From: Aporrectodea caliginosa
Taxonomy: Eukaryota; Annelida; Clitellata; Crassiclitellata; Lumbricidae
Assembly (NCBI GenBank): GCA_020284085.1
Contig: JACEVL010000422.1
Span: 1-64,000, forward strand
Length of the DNA: 64,000 nucleotides
Direction of reading: 5' to 3'
Positions within the stretch are counted from its first letter, which is position 1. Each line of letters starts with the position of its first letter. The notes under the pieces were generated by a model. The model saw only the letters and a program-made list of their open reading frames with translations, was not told the DNA's origin and did not search any database. The position numbers were made by a program, and so were the translations under genes. Positions 51,312 through 62,400 of the stretch are shown here, in pieces.

Positions 51312-52514
51312 CAGTGGCTTCTATCCCCCCTAAGCAACCGGGCTCAATACCTCCCCTTCCCCACTCCTGGCCGGGACTCCCCTCTCTCCCAGACTCCATA
51401 TTGTCGACGTGAGTTTTAGCTCATTTCTGATTAGATAAATGTGTCTGTAATTCATAGGTTTCGTCTGCGAAAATATAAATCCAACTTCTATTTATGCAGA
51501 TTTCTTTCATCAATCCAGCTTCAATTTAAGCAAACAATTATTTTCATCAATCCAGCTTCCATTTTAAATTGACCATATACAATTAAGGATACCAATGTAA
51601 AATAATTAAAGCACCTAAAAATGGAGGATTGCCGGTAAAGTCCTTCAATGTTTAAGCATGGGAGTCAACGTGTGTGACTTAAGTAAATTAAAATCTCGCA
51701 TTCACAATCGCTGAAATGCAACAAATTCATCAGTCTACTCAACTTGAGTCGAGCATTAATGCATTATGGCATGGAGAGGAGAGTGGTCACAATGCGATAA
51801 GGATCATAAGGTTCAAGTAAAGGTTACAGTTAGCTGGGTGCAGATCGTAGGCCTATGGCAGGGTACCGCTAAGTCGCTAACCTAGTAAACTTGAAGACGT
51901 GTTCTGTCCATTTGTCAGACCGTAAAAGGTTGCCACATGCCAACTCGCAACTGCGATATTTATATTTAGCTTTGTCATGTGGTATAGTATTTTAGTAAAT
52001 GACATAAGTAAGTGAGAGCATATTCTTAAGTTGAAACCAGCGTAAAATAATGTTCATTTTTTGTCACAACTATGCAGACGATCAGAGGCGTCTATCCCCC
52101 CCGAAGTCATTGGAGCAACTTCTCCTGCGTTCCCCTCCCATGGTACAACATTAAACAAATTTTTACTTCCCCTTAATTTCTTAATGAGGTCTGCCCCCTC
52201 CCCATTTTTTGAATGGAGCATTTGCACCAAGGTTTACAGTGTAGACGCCCCTGCAGATGATAATGTCGGGCGATTAAGTGCGATAATTCCATGGCACATT
52301 AAGTACATGCAGTATGTTAACAAAATCGAGCAACTTAATCGCACGATGTGACCGGTTCACACTAATTTATATAAGAAAAGTGGGTGTTTCACAGGACTGA
52401 GTGAAGACTCCGTAACTTGTAGAAAGTGTGATAAAACTTGAAAAGAAACACTTCCCCCCCTGTTTTTCACTGGGCTCAACTTGCGCCCGCCCTGTATAGG
52501 GATAGAAGCCCCTG
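51312..52514. mobile_element. hAT-type non-autonomous element, 1203 bp
   Basis: TIRs CAGTGGCTTCTATCCC (51312-51327) and GGGATAGAAGCCCCTG (52499-52514). Perfect 8-bp target duplication AATCCAGT at 51304-51311 and 52515-52522. C-rich stretches lie near both ends, the middle is AT-rich, and there is no transposase. It contains a smaller hAT MITE and degenerate TTTCATCAATCCAGCTTC repeats (51500-51570). Confidence 0.9.
52083..52253. mobile_element. Small hAT MITE nested in the 51312-52514 element, 171 bp
   Basis: TIRs CAGAGGCGTCTA (52083-52094) and TAGACGCCCCTG (52242-52253). Target duplication CAGACGAT / CAGATGAT (52075-52082, 52254-52261; 7 of 8 match). C-rich left half. The 52061-52351 open frame across it is not a gene. 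Confidence 0.75.
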
Positions 52515-52770
52515 AATCCAGTCCACAGGCTTTACCATTTAATCAGGGATCTAAGGCTCATTCTGACGCCATCAATATTTTTCCAGTTGTTTAGATTACT
52601 ATGTTTAAGGAAACAAAACAATAGCAAAAAATATCTGCTTACTGAACTAAATCTGGGAAACGTGGTTCCTAGTGAGTCAATTATTGCTGACTAAGCATAC
52701 ATGTTTACTTAGCATATTGACCTGACTAATTAATGTCAGGTCAATATGTAAGAGCTATGTTTCAATGAAG

Positions 52771-52844
52771 TTCGAATGCAGAAGCAACTTGGCTACACGG
52801 TCAAAACCAATGACATGAACATCCGTGGTATTATTTTATCTCAG
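52771..52844 (+). pseudogene. Nardilysin/insulysin-like (M16) exon fragment, QLGYTV module, outlying copy
   Basis: The frame RMQKQLGYTVKTNDMNIRGI followed by GT (CAG|GTTGAT) matches the C-terminal-domain motif R-T-K-x-x-LGY-x-V of nardilysin and insulysin. It is preceded by an AG. It lies outside the tandem array and has diverged from it, so it is an older duplicate. Confidence 0.65.
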
Positions 52845-53482
52845 GTTGATCATTTGGATGGAATATTTATGCTGTTGACAAAGTGTAATATTTTGCTAGT
52901 CAGTAGGTGACAGTCAGTCTACAATGGTACATTAAATAAATTGCAGAGTGCTTTAACTGTTAGTTAATACAGTATCTCATTATTTGTATGTCACCATAAT
53001 ATCTGCTTAATGAATGAGGCTTGTCACTCAGGTTTCAATAAACGAATACCAATCAACATTATATTTGCTAGTATCAGATATGGCACTAAATGAAGTTTCA
53101 TCAAGTTTCCTGATTCAACACCCATTATATTGAATTCCGGTGTTCTGACTACTGCCCTTATGACAAATTATTGTTGTTTTTCAGCATCTGCTTGAAAGAA
53201 CTGTTTGTGCTGATGTCGTGTGAACATCCGAGACCAATGTCTGGCACATTGTACAATAGAAAAGGATGGATCTAGTCATTTGACTGGGATTCTTTGAAAT
53301 AGATATGAAAGGACTGATCTGAAGTCTGAGGTATGATTTTATGGAATGGCTTGCTTCCTTAAATCTGATTTACCTGGTAATGACTTCTGGCACCCGTATC
53401 TTAATGACTTCAATTGGTGATGACTTCAATTGAAAACATTGTAGTAAAAACTGCAATCAGTTGAAGCCCAGTTGAAATTTAG

Positions 53483-53701
53483 CCAGGTCATGGAAATCAG
53501 AGAACTAACTTTCCCTACAACTTCAGTGGTATTTCTACTTACAGAGAGCTGGTCAGGACCCTTCTGCTGGCCAAGCATTCCAGCTCTGTTGAAAAACAGG
53601 AACACCTGAACAAAGTAACCAAACAAAAGATCCAAGACTGGATTCAAGAGTTTAAGGGGATGTATTTGTTGAGACCCTCATTCAAGGAAACCTGACTGCA
53701 A
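53483..53701 (+). pseudogene. Nardilysin-like (M16) C-terminal-domain exon with frameshift
   Basis: Reads TYRELVRTLLLAKHSSSVEK, QEHLNKVTKQKIQDWIQEFK, then after a one-base deletion at the GGGG run near 53656 continues DVFVETLIQGNLTA. Nardilysin has DVRLLILEYARWSMIDKYQA, LSFVKEFKSQLFVEGLVQGN at this place. Alignment is clear over 70 residues. The frameshift argues for decay unless it is a sequence error. Confidence 0.75.
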
Positions 53702-54227
53702 GTGTAAGAAACTTGTTTGTTATAATTGAAGTATATAATTGTGTCGAAGTGCAATTTGGTATGTGTCGAAGTGCTATCACATTCACATTCATCATCAAGT
53801 CTTTCTAAAGGGTAGACAGCCTTCAGAATTAGCTCTTACCTGTATAGTACATTGCACAGGAAAGTTCAAATTCCGTTATCAATCCGTGGTTGTTGTGTTC
53901 TTTTCAACTTGTAACATTTGACATACAATATAGGATGCTTAATGCTCAATGGTAGGAAACATGCAAGATAAGGGAAGACAATCTCTTATGAATGTATTGC
54001 ATGACTGCATCTACAGTACCTATTGTTCACAAAGGCCCTGTCCTTGAATTGATGGATAACTGAAACCCAATAGCAGTCCCAAAAACCAGACAGCTTATGA
54101 ATATGTATTAAACTGCTCAATGAAGAAGGTGATGTATCAGGAATTGAGACCTAGATGCAGAGTTAAAATGCAAACTTATTACCAATCTGCTTTTGTATTA
54201 TCCTAATCTATATAATATTCCAATGTC

Positions 54228-54368
54228 AGACAAAGATCCATGACGAACCATGCTTCTCCCAGCTCGAAACAGAGAAGCAACTTGGCTACACCGTGCTGAG
54301 TGACACAGCGATTATGCGTGACATCATTGGTTGCTCAGTGATAATCTGCAGAAGGCCTCCAAATTCTC
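54228..54368 (+). pseudogene. M16 C-terminal-domain exon, array copy 1 (open frame)
   Basis: Reads HDEPCFSQLETEKQLGYTVL, then SDTAIMRDIIGCSVIICRRP, ending at TCTC|GTAAGT. Nardilysin has MEEPCFDFLRTKQTLGYHVY, then GILGFSVTV. This is the only array copy without the internal stop. Confidence 0.8.
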
Positions 54369-54783
54369 GTAAGTTTTGAGGCTCCTGTCCAAACTTACAA
54401 TGGCATATTTGATGCAGAATTTTGCCAAGTTCTATACAATTTCATTAAATTTGGTTACTCTGCTGATAATCTGGGTGAATATTTAATTCATCACCTACCA
54501 ACTTTCAGTGTAATCTAATAACTGGAACACAATAGCAGTCCCAAAACCAGACAACTTATGAATATGTATTAAACTGCTCAATGAAGAAGGTGATGCATCA
54601 GGAATTGAGACCTAGAGAAGCAACTTGGCTACACCGTGCTGAGTGACACAGTGAATACGCATGGCATCATCGGTTGCTCAGTGATAATCTGAGACCAGGA
54701 ATTGAGACCTAGATGCAGAGTAAAACTGCAAACTTATTACCAATCTGCCTTTGTATTATCCTAATCTATATAATATTCCATGT

Positions 54784-54922
54784 CAGACAAAGATGGAAGA
54801 ATCATGCTTCTCCCAGCTCTGAACAGAGAAGCAACTTGGCTACACCGTGCTGAGTGACACAGTGAATACGCTTGGCATCATTGGTTGCTCAGTGATAATC
54901 TGCAGAAGGCCTCCAAATTCTC
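54784..54922 (+). pseudogene. M16 C-terminal-domain exon, array copy 2 (stop)
   Basis: Same exon reading EESCFSQL, then a TGA stop where copy 1 has GAA, then TEKQLGYTVLSDTVNTLGII. Donor GTAAGT kept. Confidence 0.8.
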
Positions 54923-55339
54923 GTAAGTTTTGAGGCACTTGTCCAAACTAACAATGGCATATTTTGATGCAGAATTTTGCCAAGTTCTATACAATTTCAT
55001 TAAATTCAGTTACTCTGCTGACAATATGGGTGAATATATAATTCTTCATCTACCATCTTTCAGTGTAATCTAATAACTGAAACACAATAGCAGTCCCAAA
55101 AACCAGACAACCTATGAACATGTATTAAACTGCTCAATGAAGAAGGTGATGCATCAGGAATTGAGACCTAGAGAAGCAACTTGGCTACACCGTGCTGAGT
55201 GACACAGTGAATACGCATGGCATCATTGGTTGCTCAGTGATAATCTGAGACCAGGAATTGAGACCTAGATGCAGAGTAAAACTGCAAACTTATTACCAAT
55301 CTGCCTTTGTATTATCCTAATCTATATAATATTCCATGT

Positions 55340-55478
55340 CAGACAAAGATGGAAGAATCATGCTTCTCCCAGCTCTGAACAGAGAAGCAACTTGGCTACA
55401 CCGTGCTGAGTGACACAGTGAATACGCTTGGCATCATTGGTTGCTCAGTGATAATCTGCAGCAGGCCTCCAAATTCTC
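55340..55478 (+). pseudogene. M16 C-terminal-domain exon, array copy 3 (stop, donor lost)
   Basis: As copy 2 with the same TGA. The donor reads GGAAGT in place of GTAAGT, so it cannot be spliced at this site. Confidence 0.8.
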
Positions 55479-55920
55479 GGAAGTTTTGAGGCACTTGTCC
55501 AAACTAACAATGGCATATTTTGATACAGAATTTTGCCAAGTTCTATACAATTTCATTAAATTCAGTTACTCTGCTGACAATATGGGTGAATATTTAATTC
55601 TTCATCTACCATCTTTCAGTGTAATCTAATAACTGAAACACAATAGCAGTCCCAAAAACCAGACAACCTATGAACATGTATTAAACTGCTCAATGAAGAA
55701 GGTGATGTATCAGGAATTGAGACCTAGAGAAGCAACTTGGCTACACCGTGCTGAGTGACACAGTGAATACGCATGGCATCATTGGTTGCTCAGTGATAAT
55801 CTGAGACCAGGAATTGAGACCTAGATACAGAGTAAAACTGCGGTCTTAAATATAAACCTAAACAACATTATTGAGCTGACAGAACACAGAGAACTGTGCA
55901 GTGAATATAATATTTCATGT

Positions 55921-56060
55921 CAGACAAAGATGGAGGAATCATGCTTCTCCCAGCTCTGAACAGAGAAGCAACTTGGCTACAACCGTGCTGAGTGACACAG
56001 TGAATACGCTTGGCATCATTGGTTGCTCAGTGATAATCTGCAGCAGGCCTCCAAATTCTC
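55921..56060 (+). pseudogene. M16 C-terminal-domain exon, array copy 4 (stop, frameshift)
   Basis: Same TGA, plus one extra A in GGCTACAACCGTG (55974-55986), which shifts the frame. Donor GTAAGT kept. Confidence 0.8.
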
Positions 56061-56611
56061 GTAAGTTTTGAGGCACTTGTCCAAACTAACAATGGCATAT
56101 TTTTATACAGAATTTTGCCAAGTTCTATACAATTTCATTAAATTTGGTTACTCTGCTGACAATCTGGGTGAATATTTAATTCATCATCTACCATCTTTGA
56201 ATGTAATCTAATTATTTCTATAGTGCCATGATCATAATGCACAAGGCATCAATCAATCACTGCTTCAAGTAGAACTGTAGTCAAAGTCATACTCCATTGC
56301 AAAGCCTAGTCACAATATGCCAAGTCAGACACACTCAAAATCGGGTTGAAACATATCGGTCTTAAATATAAACCTAAACAACATTATTGAGCGGACAGAA
56401 CACAGAGAACTGTGCAGTGAATTCCAAAAGTTTGAACCAGCCATGGAGAACACTTCGAGGCCAACAAGCTCTACTATGTGACGAACACCCATAGTCAAAG
56501 CATACAATTATCAGGTGTGTTTGCTGGTATGAGATGTGGAGAATAAGCAGATATAGGTTGGTTGATTACACTGTAAAGTTATTTAGTGTTGTTATACGTG
56601 AAATGGCATAG

Positions 56612-56691
56612 GATGGCAACCACATCGAGGCCTTCCTAGAAGGCCACAATGGAAGTGTCCAGCAAATGACTGAAGATGTTTTAAAAACCTT
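56612..56691 (+). pseudogene. M16 C-terminal-domain exon, HIEAFL module
   Basis: Reads DGNHIEAFLEGHNGSVQQMT, then EDVLKTL, with AG before and GTGAGT after. Insulysin has VEAFLITMEKSIEDMTEEAF here and nardilysin IEEFLSSFEEKIENLTEEAF. The frame is open. It is labelled pseudogene only because of its broken neighbours; it could be a working exon. Confidence 0.75.
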
Positions 56692-57317
56692 GTGAGTAGC
56701 TTTTACCATTGCATTGCCTCAAACTCAAGCATAACTGGTTTCCTACTATGTGGAGCCATTGATAAGAAACATAAACCCAAATTACTATAGTGCATGTAAT
56801 TGGATGGTTGACTACTGTATGTATCAAGACGCAGTATAGGGTCTGTTAAGATTCCCTCAGAGGCACTTCACACATGGCTATGTAACTGATCTAAGCAAGC
56901 GTAACACAAGATTGGTTGAAAATTTAAGTTGGGAAGAGCCAAATGAAACAGTAAATAAATGCAAAGAAATGCTTTTTTAAGAGGACAAACACGGTAAAGA
57001 AGTTGGCTGATTTGAAATTAAAATCAAAGTTCGCTATGTATGCATGGATACTAAGTTGGGCCTGTCCATGAAGTACCATTCCACCTGGTGCCCACTGAGC
57101 CCTCCATTCTTATGGGCCCTGCAAACACAGGTTTGGAGGTTTAAATAGATGTCCTGTTGTTGGGTTGCTGTGGTAAAATGTTGCATGTAAGCCAGATCTT
57201 TTGATGTCTTGACCATCTGAGAAGTTTCTAAATACATGTAGTTGTTTATGGTAAACAAGTACTTTAGGCTGATCTTTGTTACAATAAGAGGATTTTTGAT
57301 TAGCAAGTGAAAGCCAC

Positions 57318-57388
57318 TTAACCCTTTAACGACAAGCGTGTACTAAAATTGACTGGGAAACCAATGCAGCTCCTCGTTAAAGAATTAA
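57318..57388 (-). mobile_element. Short hairpin MITE with TTAA ends, 71 bp, copy 4 of 5
   Basis: TTAACCCTTTAACGACAAGC at the left and GCTCCTCGTTAAAGAATTAA at the right. The core is in reverse orientation (GACTGGGAAACCAATGCAGC). TTAA at both ends. Confidence 0.85.
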
Positions 57389-57631
57389 AGTACCACAGAA
57401 TATGTCTGTTCTGTTTTCATCGTATTACCGGTATGCAAAATGACCATTCAAGGAGGCCCATCATTTGATATGACATGACTTGCACTTCACCTTCAGGTTT
57501 TCTTTATGCAAACGACATTGAATATGGTTTTTCAATTTGGTAACCTCCAGTTTTCTAATATCTGCCAAGTAACCCTGCTGCAAAATATATTTACTGGTAT
57601 TAAACTACCATTTCATTGCTTTACATAATAG

Positions 57632-58940
57632 CAATCGTCGGTTATCAAGGAAAAAGAGGTGGTCATGCATCCTCCTCTGAGGAAGTCAAGAGCAATGGCT
57701 GCAATAATGCAACACTGGTTTGACCTTCAAACAGAAGAGGTATGTTTCATCTCTCCAGTTAACAAAACCACAACAAGAAGCAGGAAACATACCTCGTTAT
57801 CTCAAAATGTATTACACTACGTTTCATTGCTTTATGGTATAGTGATCATCTAATACTAGGGAAATCAGCAATGCAGGGAATGGGAAAGATATGGAGAGAC
57901 AGACATGCGAGTATGGAGACAAAAGCAGGGCTGGTGAAATCAATGATTTTTCCCGATAGTGTTATACGGATGCGAGACGTGGACAAAAACAAAAGCGACA
58001 GAAGACAAGATTGATGCGTGCAAAATGTGGATATGGAGAAGATTGCTGGGGATATCGTGGAGAGAAAAGAGAAAAAATGCATCTGTCATCCAGGAGATAG
58101 GGCAACTAAGAGGAGACTTGACACTGCAGCAAAGGGCCATCAGACAGAAATTGATGTACTTTGGACACGTAATGAGAGCAGAGGGATTGGAAGAGATGAT
58201 GCTGACGTGCGGTGAGGGGAAGAGGAGTAGGGGTCGGCCGAGAATTCGTTGGATGGAGGAGATACATAGGAGGACAGTGATGAGCCTTGCACAACTAAGG
58301 GATGCAGTACGAAGCAGGGAGGATTGGAGGAAGCTGGTCACGACGGTCGCTAGAGTTCCACGAACTGACGGCACAAGGTGATCATCAGCTCTCAAAGATA
58401 AGAAAGGCTGTCGATCTACATTGCTGGATAAAGTCAAGAGTAACTGGCTGCAGATAATGCAACAGACTTGCCAGTTTGACTTTCAAACACAAGAGTTATG
58501 TTTCATCTCTCGAGTTAACAAAAACAAAACCTTTTATACCTTCTTATCTCAAAATGTATTACACAACGTTTCATTGCTTTAGGGTACAATGATTGTCAGC
58601 TATCAATGACAAAACAGGTGGTCATGCCACCTTGTTGGATGAAGTTAAGAGCAACTGGCTGGCGGCTGCTGATAATGCCGCAGGACATACCAGTTTGACC
58701 TTCACACAGAAGAGGTATGTTTCATCTCTCCAGTTAACAAAACCACAAGAAACAGGAAACCCTTTCATACCTTCTTATCTCAAAATGTATTAAACTATGT
58801 TTCATTGCTTTATGGTATGGTGATCATCAGCTATTAAAGACAAGAAAGGCAGTCATGCAACCCTGTGTGAGAAACTAATGAACTGCAAATAATGGCTGCA
58901 AATAATGTAACAAACTTGACATTCAAGCAGAAGAGGTATG
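57632..58940 (+). pseudogene. Four tandem copies of one M16 exon (DEVKSNW module), all disrupted
   Basis: Copies at about 57632-57738, 58387-58495, 58594-58713 and 58829-58936. Copy 2 reads SALKDKKGCRSTLLDKVKSN, then WLQIMQQ; copy 3 SAINDKTGGHATLLDEVKSN. Nardilysin has ALIKLKECEDTHLGEEVDRN, then WNEVVTQQ. Copy 1 lacks one base near 57645. Copy 2 has lost its donor (GAG|TTATGT in place of GTATGT) and has a LINE in its acceptor. Copy 4 has a stop (MNC-stop). The other copies keep GAG|GTATGT. Confidence 0.75.
57851..58377 (+). mobile_element. LINE reverse-transcriptase 3' fragment with 9-bp target duplication
   Basis: GTGATCATC flanks it at 57842-57850 and 58378-58386. It encodes VLYGCETWTKTKATEDKIDA, LLGISWREKRKNASV, GHVMRAEGLEEMMLTCGEGK and RGRPRIRWMEEI, the C-terminal part of a LINE reverse transcriptase. 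It inserted just before M16 exon copy 2. Confidence 0.85.
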
Positions 58941-60330
58941 TTTCATTGCTCCAGTTAACAACAACAAAACTGGAAAACTTTTTATATCTTCTTACCTCAA
59001 AATGAAGACGTTCAAAGACATTACATGTATGTTCATGACTTTGACCCTGTCAGTTAAACTAATGGTCATCCTATCTAACAAGATGAAGCATCAAATGTGA
59101 TCACACTACACAGTAAGTTTCTGGCTTTGGGCGCAGTTATAGTCAAAGGTCATTTTTCAGATGTGATCATGTCTCAAGAGTTTCAAGTCTTTACATTACT
59201 GACTGTATCTGTTGGTACTGTACAGACTTGAAACTAAGGCAACACTTTTACAATTGTCTCAATTATCTTATTTTGCTCAAATGAAACAGAACCTGCTACC
59301 AACCTTAAAAGACACTGAACTTGATGTTTGAAATATGCCATTCATTGATTGTGCCTGCATTATTAGTTTATTACTATTAATTTGTCTGCATTTGCTAAAC
59401 ACCAAATGTTATCTAATGACTAGCAAGCATCAATTGATGGCGATAAGCAATTGTGAGTGGACTTGTTCAAGGTCCCTAACCACCTCAGAAGATATTCATG
59501 CCGTACTCTCAGCAACCGCAAAAACTCCTTCACCCACAAAGAACTTTTCTGGGTGGAGTTTTCTTGTTGCTGTACCTACATTTTTAATTATAAAAATCGA
59601 TCTGAATATAACCGCATTAGGTCAGTCCTTACACTTGGTAATTTAATTATTTTCCATAATGGCAGTTTTTCATAACTGATTGGATAATAATGTGAACAAC
59701 GTTCTTTGGGAATGGAATTTCCACGATAAGCACAATAGTATTCAATACTTTCTAGATAATTGGCAACAGCACTGATGGGACCGAAAGTCAACAAAAGGAC
59801 AAAACTGGAGCACCATACCAGAAGATCATAAACATCTATGATTTCAAAGCAAAGGCCAAGAAATAAAAGGTCTCTGGACATGCATCCTAAGAACGCCCTC
59901 TTAATGCAAACAATGTTGCATCCCCCACGTGCTGGTTGACAGCATGGCCAAATTTGAAGCAATGAATGAGTTATTCTTGAACAGTCGGCCAAAACTGCTG
60001 GAGCAGTATGCCACCAGTGCCATGAATGCAAAAGAACTGAACAAGTAATCATTTCTGTAATACTTAGCATTAGTAACATAATACTTTCGCATTTTTCGCT
60101 GCTGTGAGTTCTCAACTGAAAGCATAAAACCACCAATTAAACAGTGGTTTTGCTAATTTTAAAGTTGTGTAGTGCCTTGTCAACTGAAAATTATATATGC
60201 TCCTGTCCACAATACATGATGTAGTATGATAACAATGCTTTGCAGTTATAGAAATCTTCATGAATACCATAAGAGACACTACAATTGGTCTTATGTCTGA
60301 CTGTAACTGTAAGTACACATGACTGAGTTT
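58941..60330. other. Gap between M16 C-terminal and N-terminal remnants
   Basis: No M16 exon recognised. The plus-strand stretch 59938-60053 reads VDSMAKFEAMNELFLNSRPK, then LLEQYATSAMNAKELNK. It looks protein-like but I cannot assign it. The minus frame 59588-60136 is its shadow. Confidence 0.4.
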
Positions 60331-60339
60331 CAAGTCAGT

Positions 60340-60465
60340 GTCTGATGCTGTTATACACTTACTGTTGGGAAATAAGAAGTTCCAGGAGAATAATGCATTC
60401 GACAGGTTTCTCAAACGTTATAACGGGGATCAAATAATGCACATACCAAAATGAAACAGGTGAGA
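60340..60465 (+). pseudogene. M16 N-terminal-domain exon, copy 1 (frameshift)
   Basis: Reads LLLGNKKFQENNAFDRFLKR, then shifts. Nardilysin has LFMGSLKFPDENGFDAFLKK here, insulysin [20 protein letters not shown]. Two extra bases near 60423 break the frame compared with copy 2. The metal-binding HxxEH that should lie just upstream is not visible. Confidence 0.7.
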
Positions 60466-60489
60466 ATCTTTGTTTGCATAACACATTTA

Positions 60490-60560
60490 GATAATGCATT
60501 CGAGAGGTTTCTCAAAAGTTATCAGGGATCAAATAATGCACATACCGAAATGGAATAGGT
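60490..60560 (+). pseudogene. M16 N-terminal-domain exon, copy 2 (partial, stop at end)
   Basis: Reads NAFERFLKSYQGSNNAHTEM, then E and TAG, followed by GTAAG. Nardilysin has NGFDAFLKKHGGSDNASTDC. The TAG stands where copy 1 has CAG, so a single change ends the frame. Only the second half of the exon is duplicated. Confidence 0.7.
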
Positions 60561-60689
60561 AAGACTTTTTCTGCATAACACATTTAGTATGCTCTGTTTC
60601 ATTCAAAATTGCAAGTTGTTTTTATTCCTGTCATTTTTTTCACAACATATTTAAACAATACTGGCTGTTTAAGCAAAATAAGAACAGGT

Positions 60690-60965
60690 TGAACATTGTC
60701 GTAGTGGTCCTCTCATGCTGCAGACTTTGTGGAGTTTGTGGATAGAATGGTGACTGAGTGCTTACTTGGTGGCAATTGGCCTCTAAGTGTGCAGTTTGAG
60801 TCCATGTTCATCATGTGTGAAGCTACTCTGCTTCCTCTGGCAACTGGACTCCGACCTTCTGACTACCCCTTTGGACAACACCTCTGACTTGATGCCTCAC
60901 TCATTAATAAGCTGGTGCCCTGTGCTTGGCTTTGAGTGGTGCTTATAAGTTTGGAGTTTAAGATT
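60690..60965 (+). mobile_element. SINE-like repeat with AATAAGCTGGTGCCCTGTGC 3' end
   Basis: A head with GAATGGTGACTGAGTGCTTA and GCAGTTTGAGTCC resembles tRNA-like boxes. The 3' part AATAAGCTGGTGCCCTGTGC at 60907-60926 is shared with 20595 and 34510. Confidence 0.5.
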
Positions 60966-61125
60966 ATGATTAGGATATGTAACCTTACAGTGAAATACTG
61001 TCCAGGTGTTGGATTGCTGTCATCTTTATGTTTCACCTGAAAGATCCTAACACTCTGAACTGAACGAATAATTCCTGCTAAGGGTGCTACAATGCTACAT
61101 AAATGTGATGTTTTCTATGCTTTAG

Positions 61126-61250
61126 ACTGTGTACCACTTCGACGTGGCTGGTAAAAAGTTTCTGGCGGCACTTGAGATATTCGCCCATGCCTTCATTTCC
61201 CCTCTTAAACACAGATGTCATGGAAAGAGAAATGAAGGTGCTGGAAGCAG
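61126..61250 (+). pseudogene. M16 N-terminal-domain exon (FDVAGKKF), copy 1, two-base deletion
   Basis: TTTAG acceptor, then TVYHFDVAGKKFLAALEIFA, HAFISPL, and after a two-base loss at CTCTTAAAC (61202-61210) TDVMEREMKVLEA, with GTACTA donor. Nardilysin has TVFQFDVQRKYFKEALDRWA, QFFIHPL, DREVEAVDS. Confidence 0.8.
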
Positions 61251-61462
61251 GTACTATACTTGTTTATTATTTTTCATATTGTGTACTTTAGAAGTTTGGA
61301 GTTTAAGATTATGATTAGGATATGTAACCCTTACAGTGAAATACTGTCCAGGTGTTGGATTGCTGTCATCTTTGTTTCACCTGAAAGATGCTAACACTTT
61401 GAACTGAACGAATAATTCCTGCTAAGGGTGCTACATAAATGTGATGTTTTTCTATGCTTTAG

Positions 61463-61594
61463 ACTGTAGACTGTCTACCACTTCGACGTGGCTGGTAACA
61501 ATTTCTGGCAGCGCTTGAGATATTCGCCCAGGCCTTCATTACCCCTCTTTTAAACAAAGATGTCTTGGAAAAAGAATGAAGGTGCTGGATGCAA
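61463..61594 (+). pseudogene. M16 N-terminal-domain exon, copy 2, frameshifts
   Basis: Same exon with an extra ACTGTAG at the start, one base missing in GGTAACAATTTC and one in GAAAAAGAATGAAG. The CTCTTTTAAAC run is intact here, which shows the two-base loss in copy 1. Confidence 0.8.
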
Positions 61595-62095
61595 GTACTA
61601 TATTTGTTTATTATTTTTCATATTGTGTTGATGTGTACATTTTTGTCTTTCTGCTGGTTCCATCATGTTGAATTATTAAAACTGACGATAGTTAATCCAT
61701 TTTGTTAAATTCAAACCTTCAACCATGCATAACTTCAGTGCTTAAAAATCCTAAGTCCAGATATGCAAAAATTGTCAGTTCCAAGTCCGGATCAGTTTCT
61801 GGTCATGTGGGTAGACAGAAGGCCAAAATTTTAATATCCTTTCCGCTTGGTCTTTTCATCATTAATACATTTGATGTACCCATATTATGGATGCATTTGC
61901 AAGGGTCTATTGAAAAGGAATTTGTTAAATACTTTTGTTGTGGTAGAGTTTGAACCTGCAACCTTTAAGCAACTGGCCAGCATGTTATGTAAGCTCTACT
62001 TAAGAAGCTAGCCTGACTATTTTTGCTATTAAAGATCAATTATAAATGGACTATTAACTTGCATTAAAACAGTATATTAAAGCATAGAAATAGTT

Positions 62096-62164
62096 TAGTA
62101 CTTTAATAACAACAGTGCACTAAAAGTGACTGGAAACCAATGCAGCTCGTCGTTAAAGGATTTA
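62096..62164 (-). mobile_element. Short hairpin MITE, about 70 bp, copy 5 of 5
   Basis: AGTACTTTAATAACAACAG at the left and CGTCGTTAAAGGATTTA at the right, core GACTGGAAACCAATGCAGCT in reverse. Ends have drifted from TTAA. Confidence 0.75.
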
Positions 62165-62350
62165 GTGATTTCTAAAATGCCATGAAGGATTTCGCAGGAG
62201 GTTGTTGACAACCTATGATGTTTTAGCCTAGATGAATACAAAAGCTCCTTTGATAGACAATGATTTGTTTTATTTTACAGTTGATTACAAAACAATGCAT
62301 CAGAAAAGAATTGTAACATGTATGTCAAATTTCTCTTTGCTCAAAATCAG

Positions 62351-62400
62351 AGTGGTTGCAGAATGCAAGCCGAAACGATGAATCATGTTTCTTCCAAATA
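62351..62400 (+). pseudogene. M16 N-terminal-domain exon start, apparently cut off by inserted DNA
   Basis: After an AAAATCAG acceptor the frame reads EWLQNASRNDESCFFQI, which fits the S-E-x...N-D-x...F-Q stretch after D-R-E-V-x-A-V-D in insulysin and nardilysin. The phase fits the previous exon. The expected rest does not follow; GC-rich unrelated DNA begins near 62400. Confidence 0.5.

Larger units (their letters stand above)
54060..56220 (+). repeat. Tandem array of about 556-bp units, each carrying M16 exon copies
   Basis: CTCAATGAAGAAGGTGATG starts near 54115, 54575, 55131 and 55688, and CAGACAAAGAT at 54228, 54784, 55340 and 55921. The spacing is 556, 556 and 581 bp for the exon copies. 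Units are nearly identical. Each holds (a) the LNEEGD...QTYYQS module, (b) the LGYTVLSDT exon, (c) a second segment with FCQVLYNFIKF, and shorter extra copies of (b) at about 54612, 55170 and 55727. This is recent local duplication. Confidence 0.9.
60955..61620. repeat. Tandem duplication of about 335 bp including an M16 exon
   Basis: GTTTGGAGTTTAAGATTATG near 60950 recurs near 61293, and the segment from there to the exon end is repeated with about 90 percent identity by eye. Confidence 0.85.

Noticed and set aside
52061..52351. 96-codon plus-strand frame
   Set aside because: Spans the ends of a nested hAT MITE and its target duplication; no protein features.
54228..56060. Mutually exclusive alternative exons in a working M16 gene
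   Set aside because: Copies 2-4 share an in-frame TGA, one has lost its donor and one is frameshifted, so they are better read as pseudo-exons.
57940..58437. 165-codon minus-strand frame
   Set aside because: Opposite the LINE reverse-transcriptase fragment, which explains the open frame.
59588..60136. 182-codon minus-strand frame with Cys/Leu-rich content
   Set aside because: No domain, no splice sites, and the opposite strand looks more protein-like around 59938-60053.
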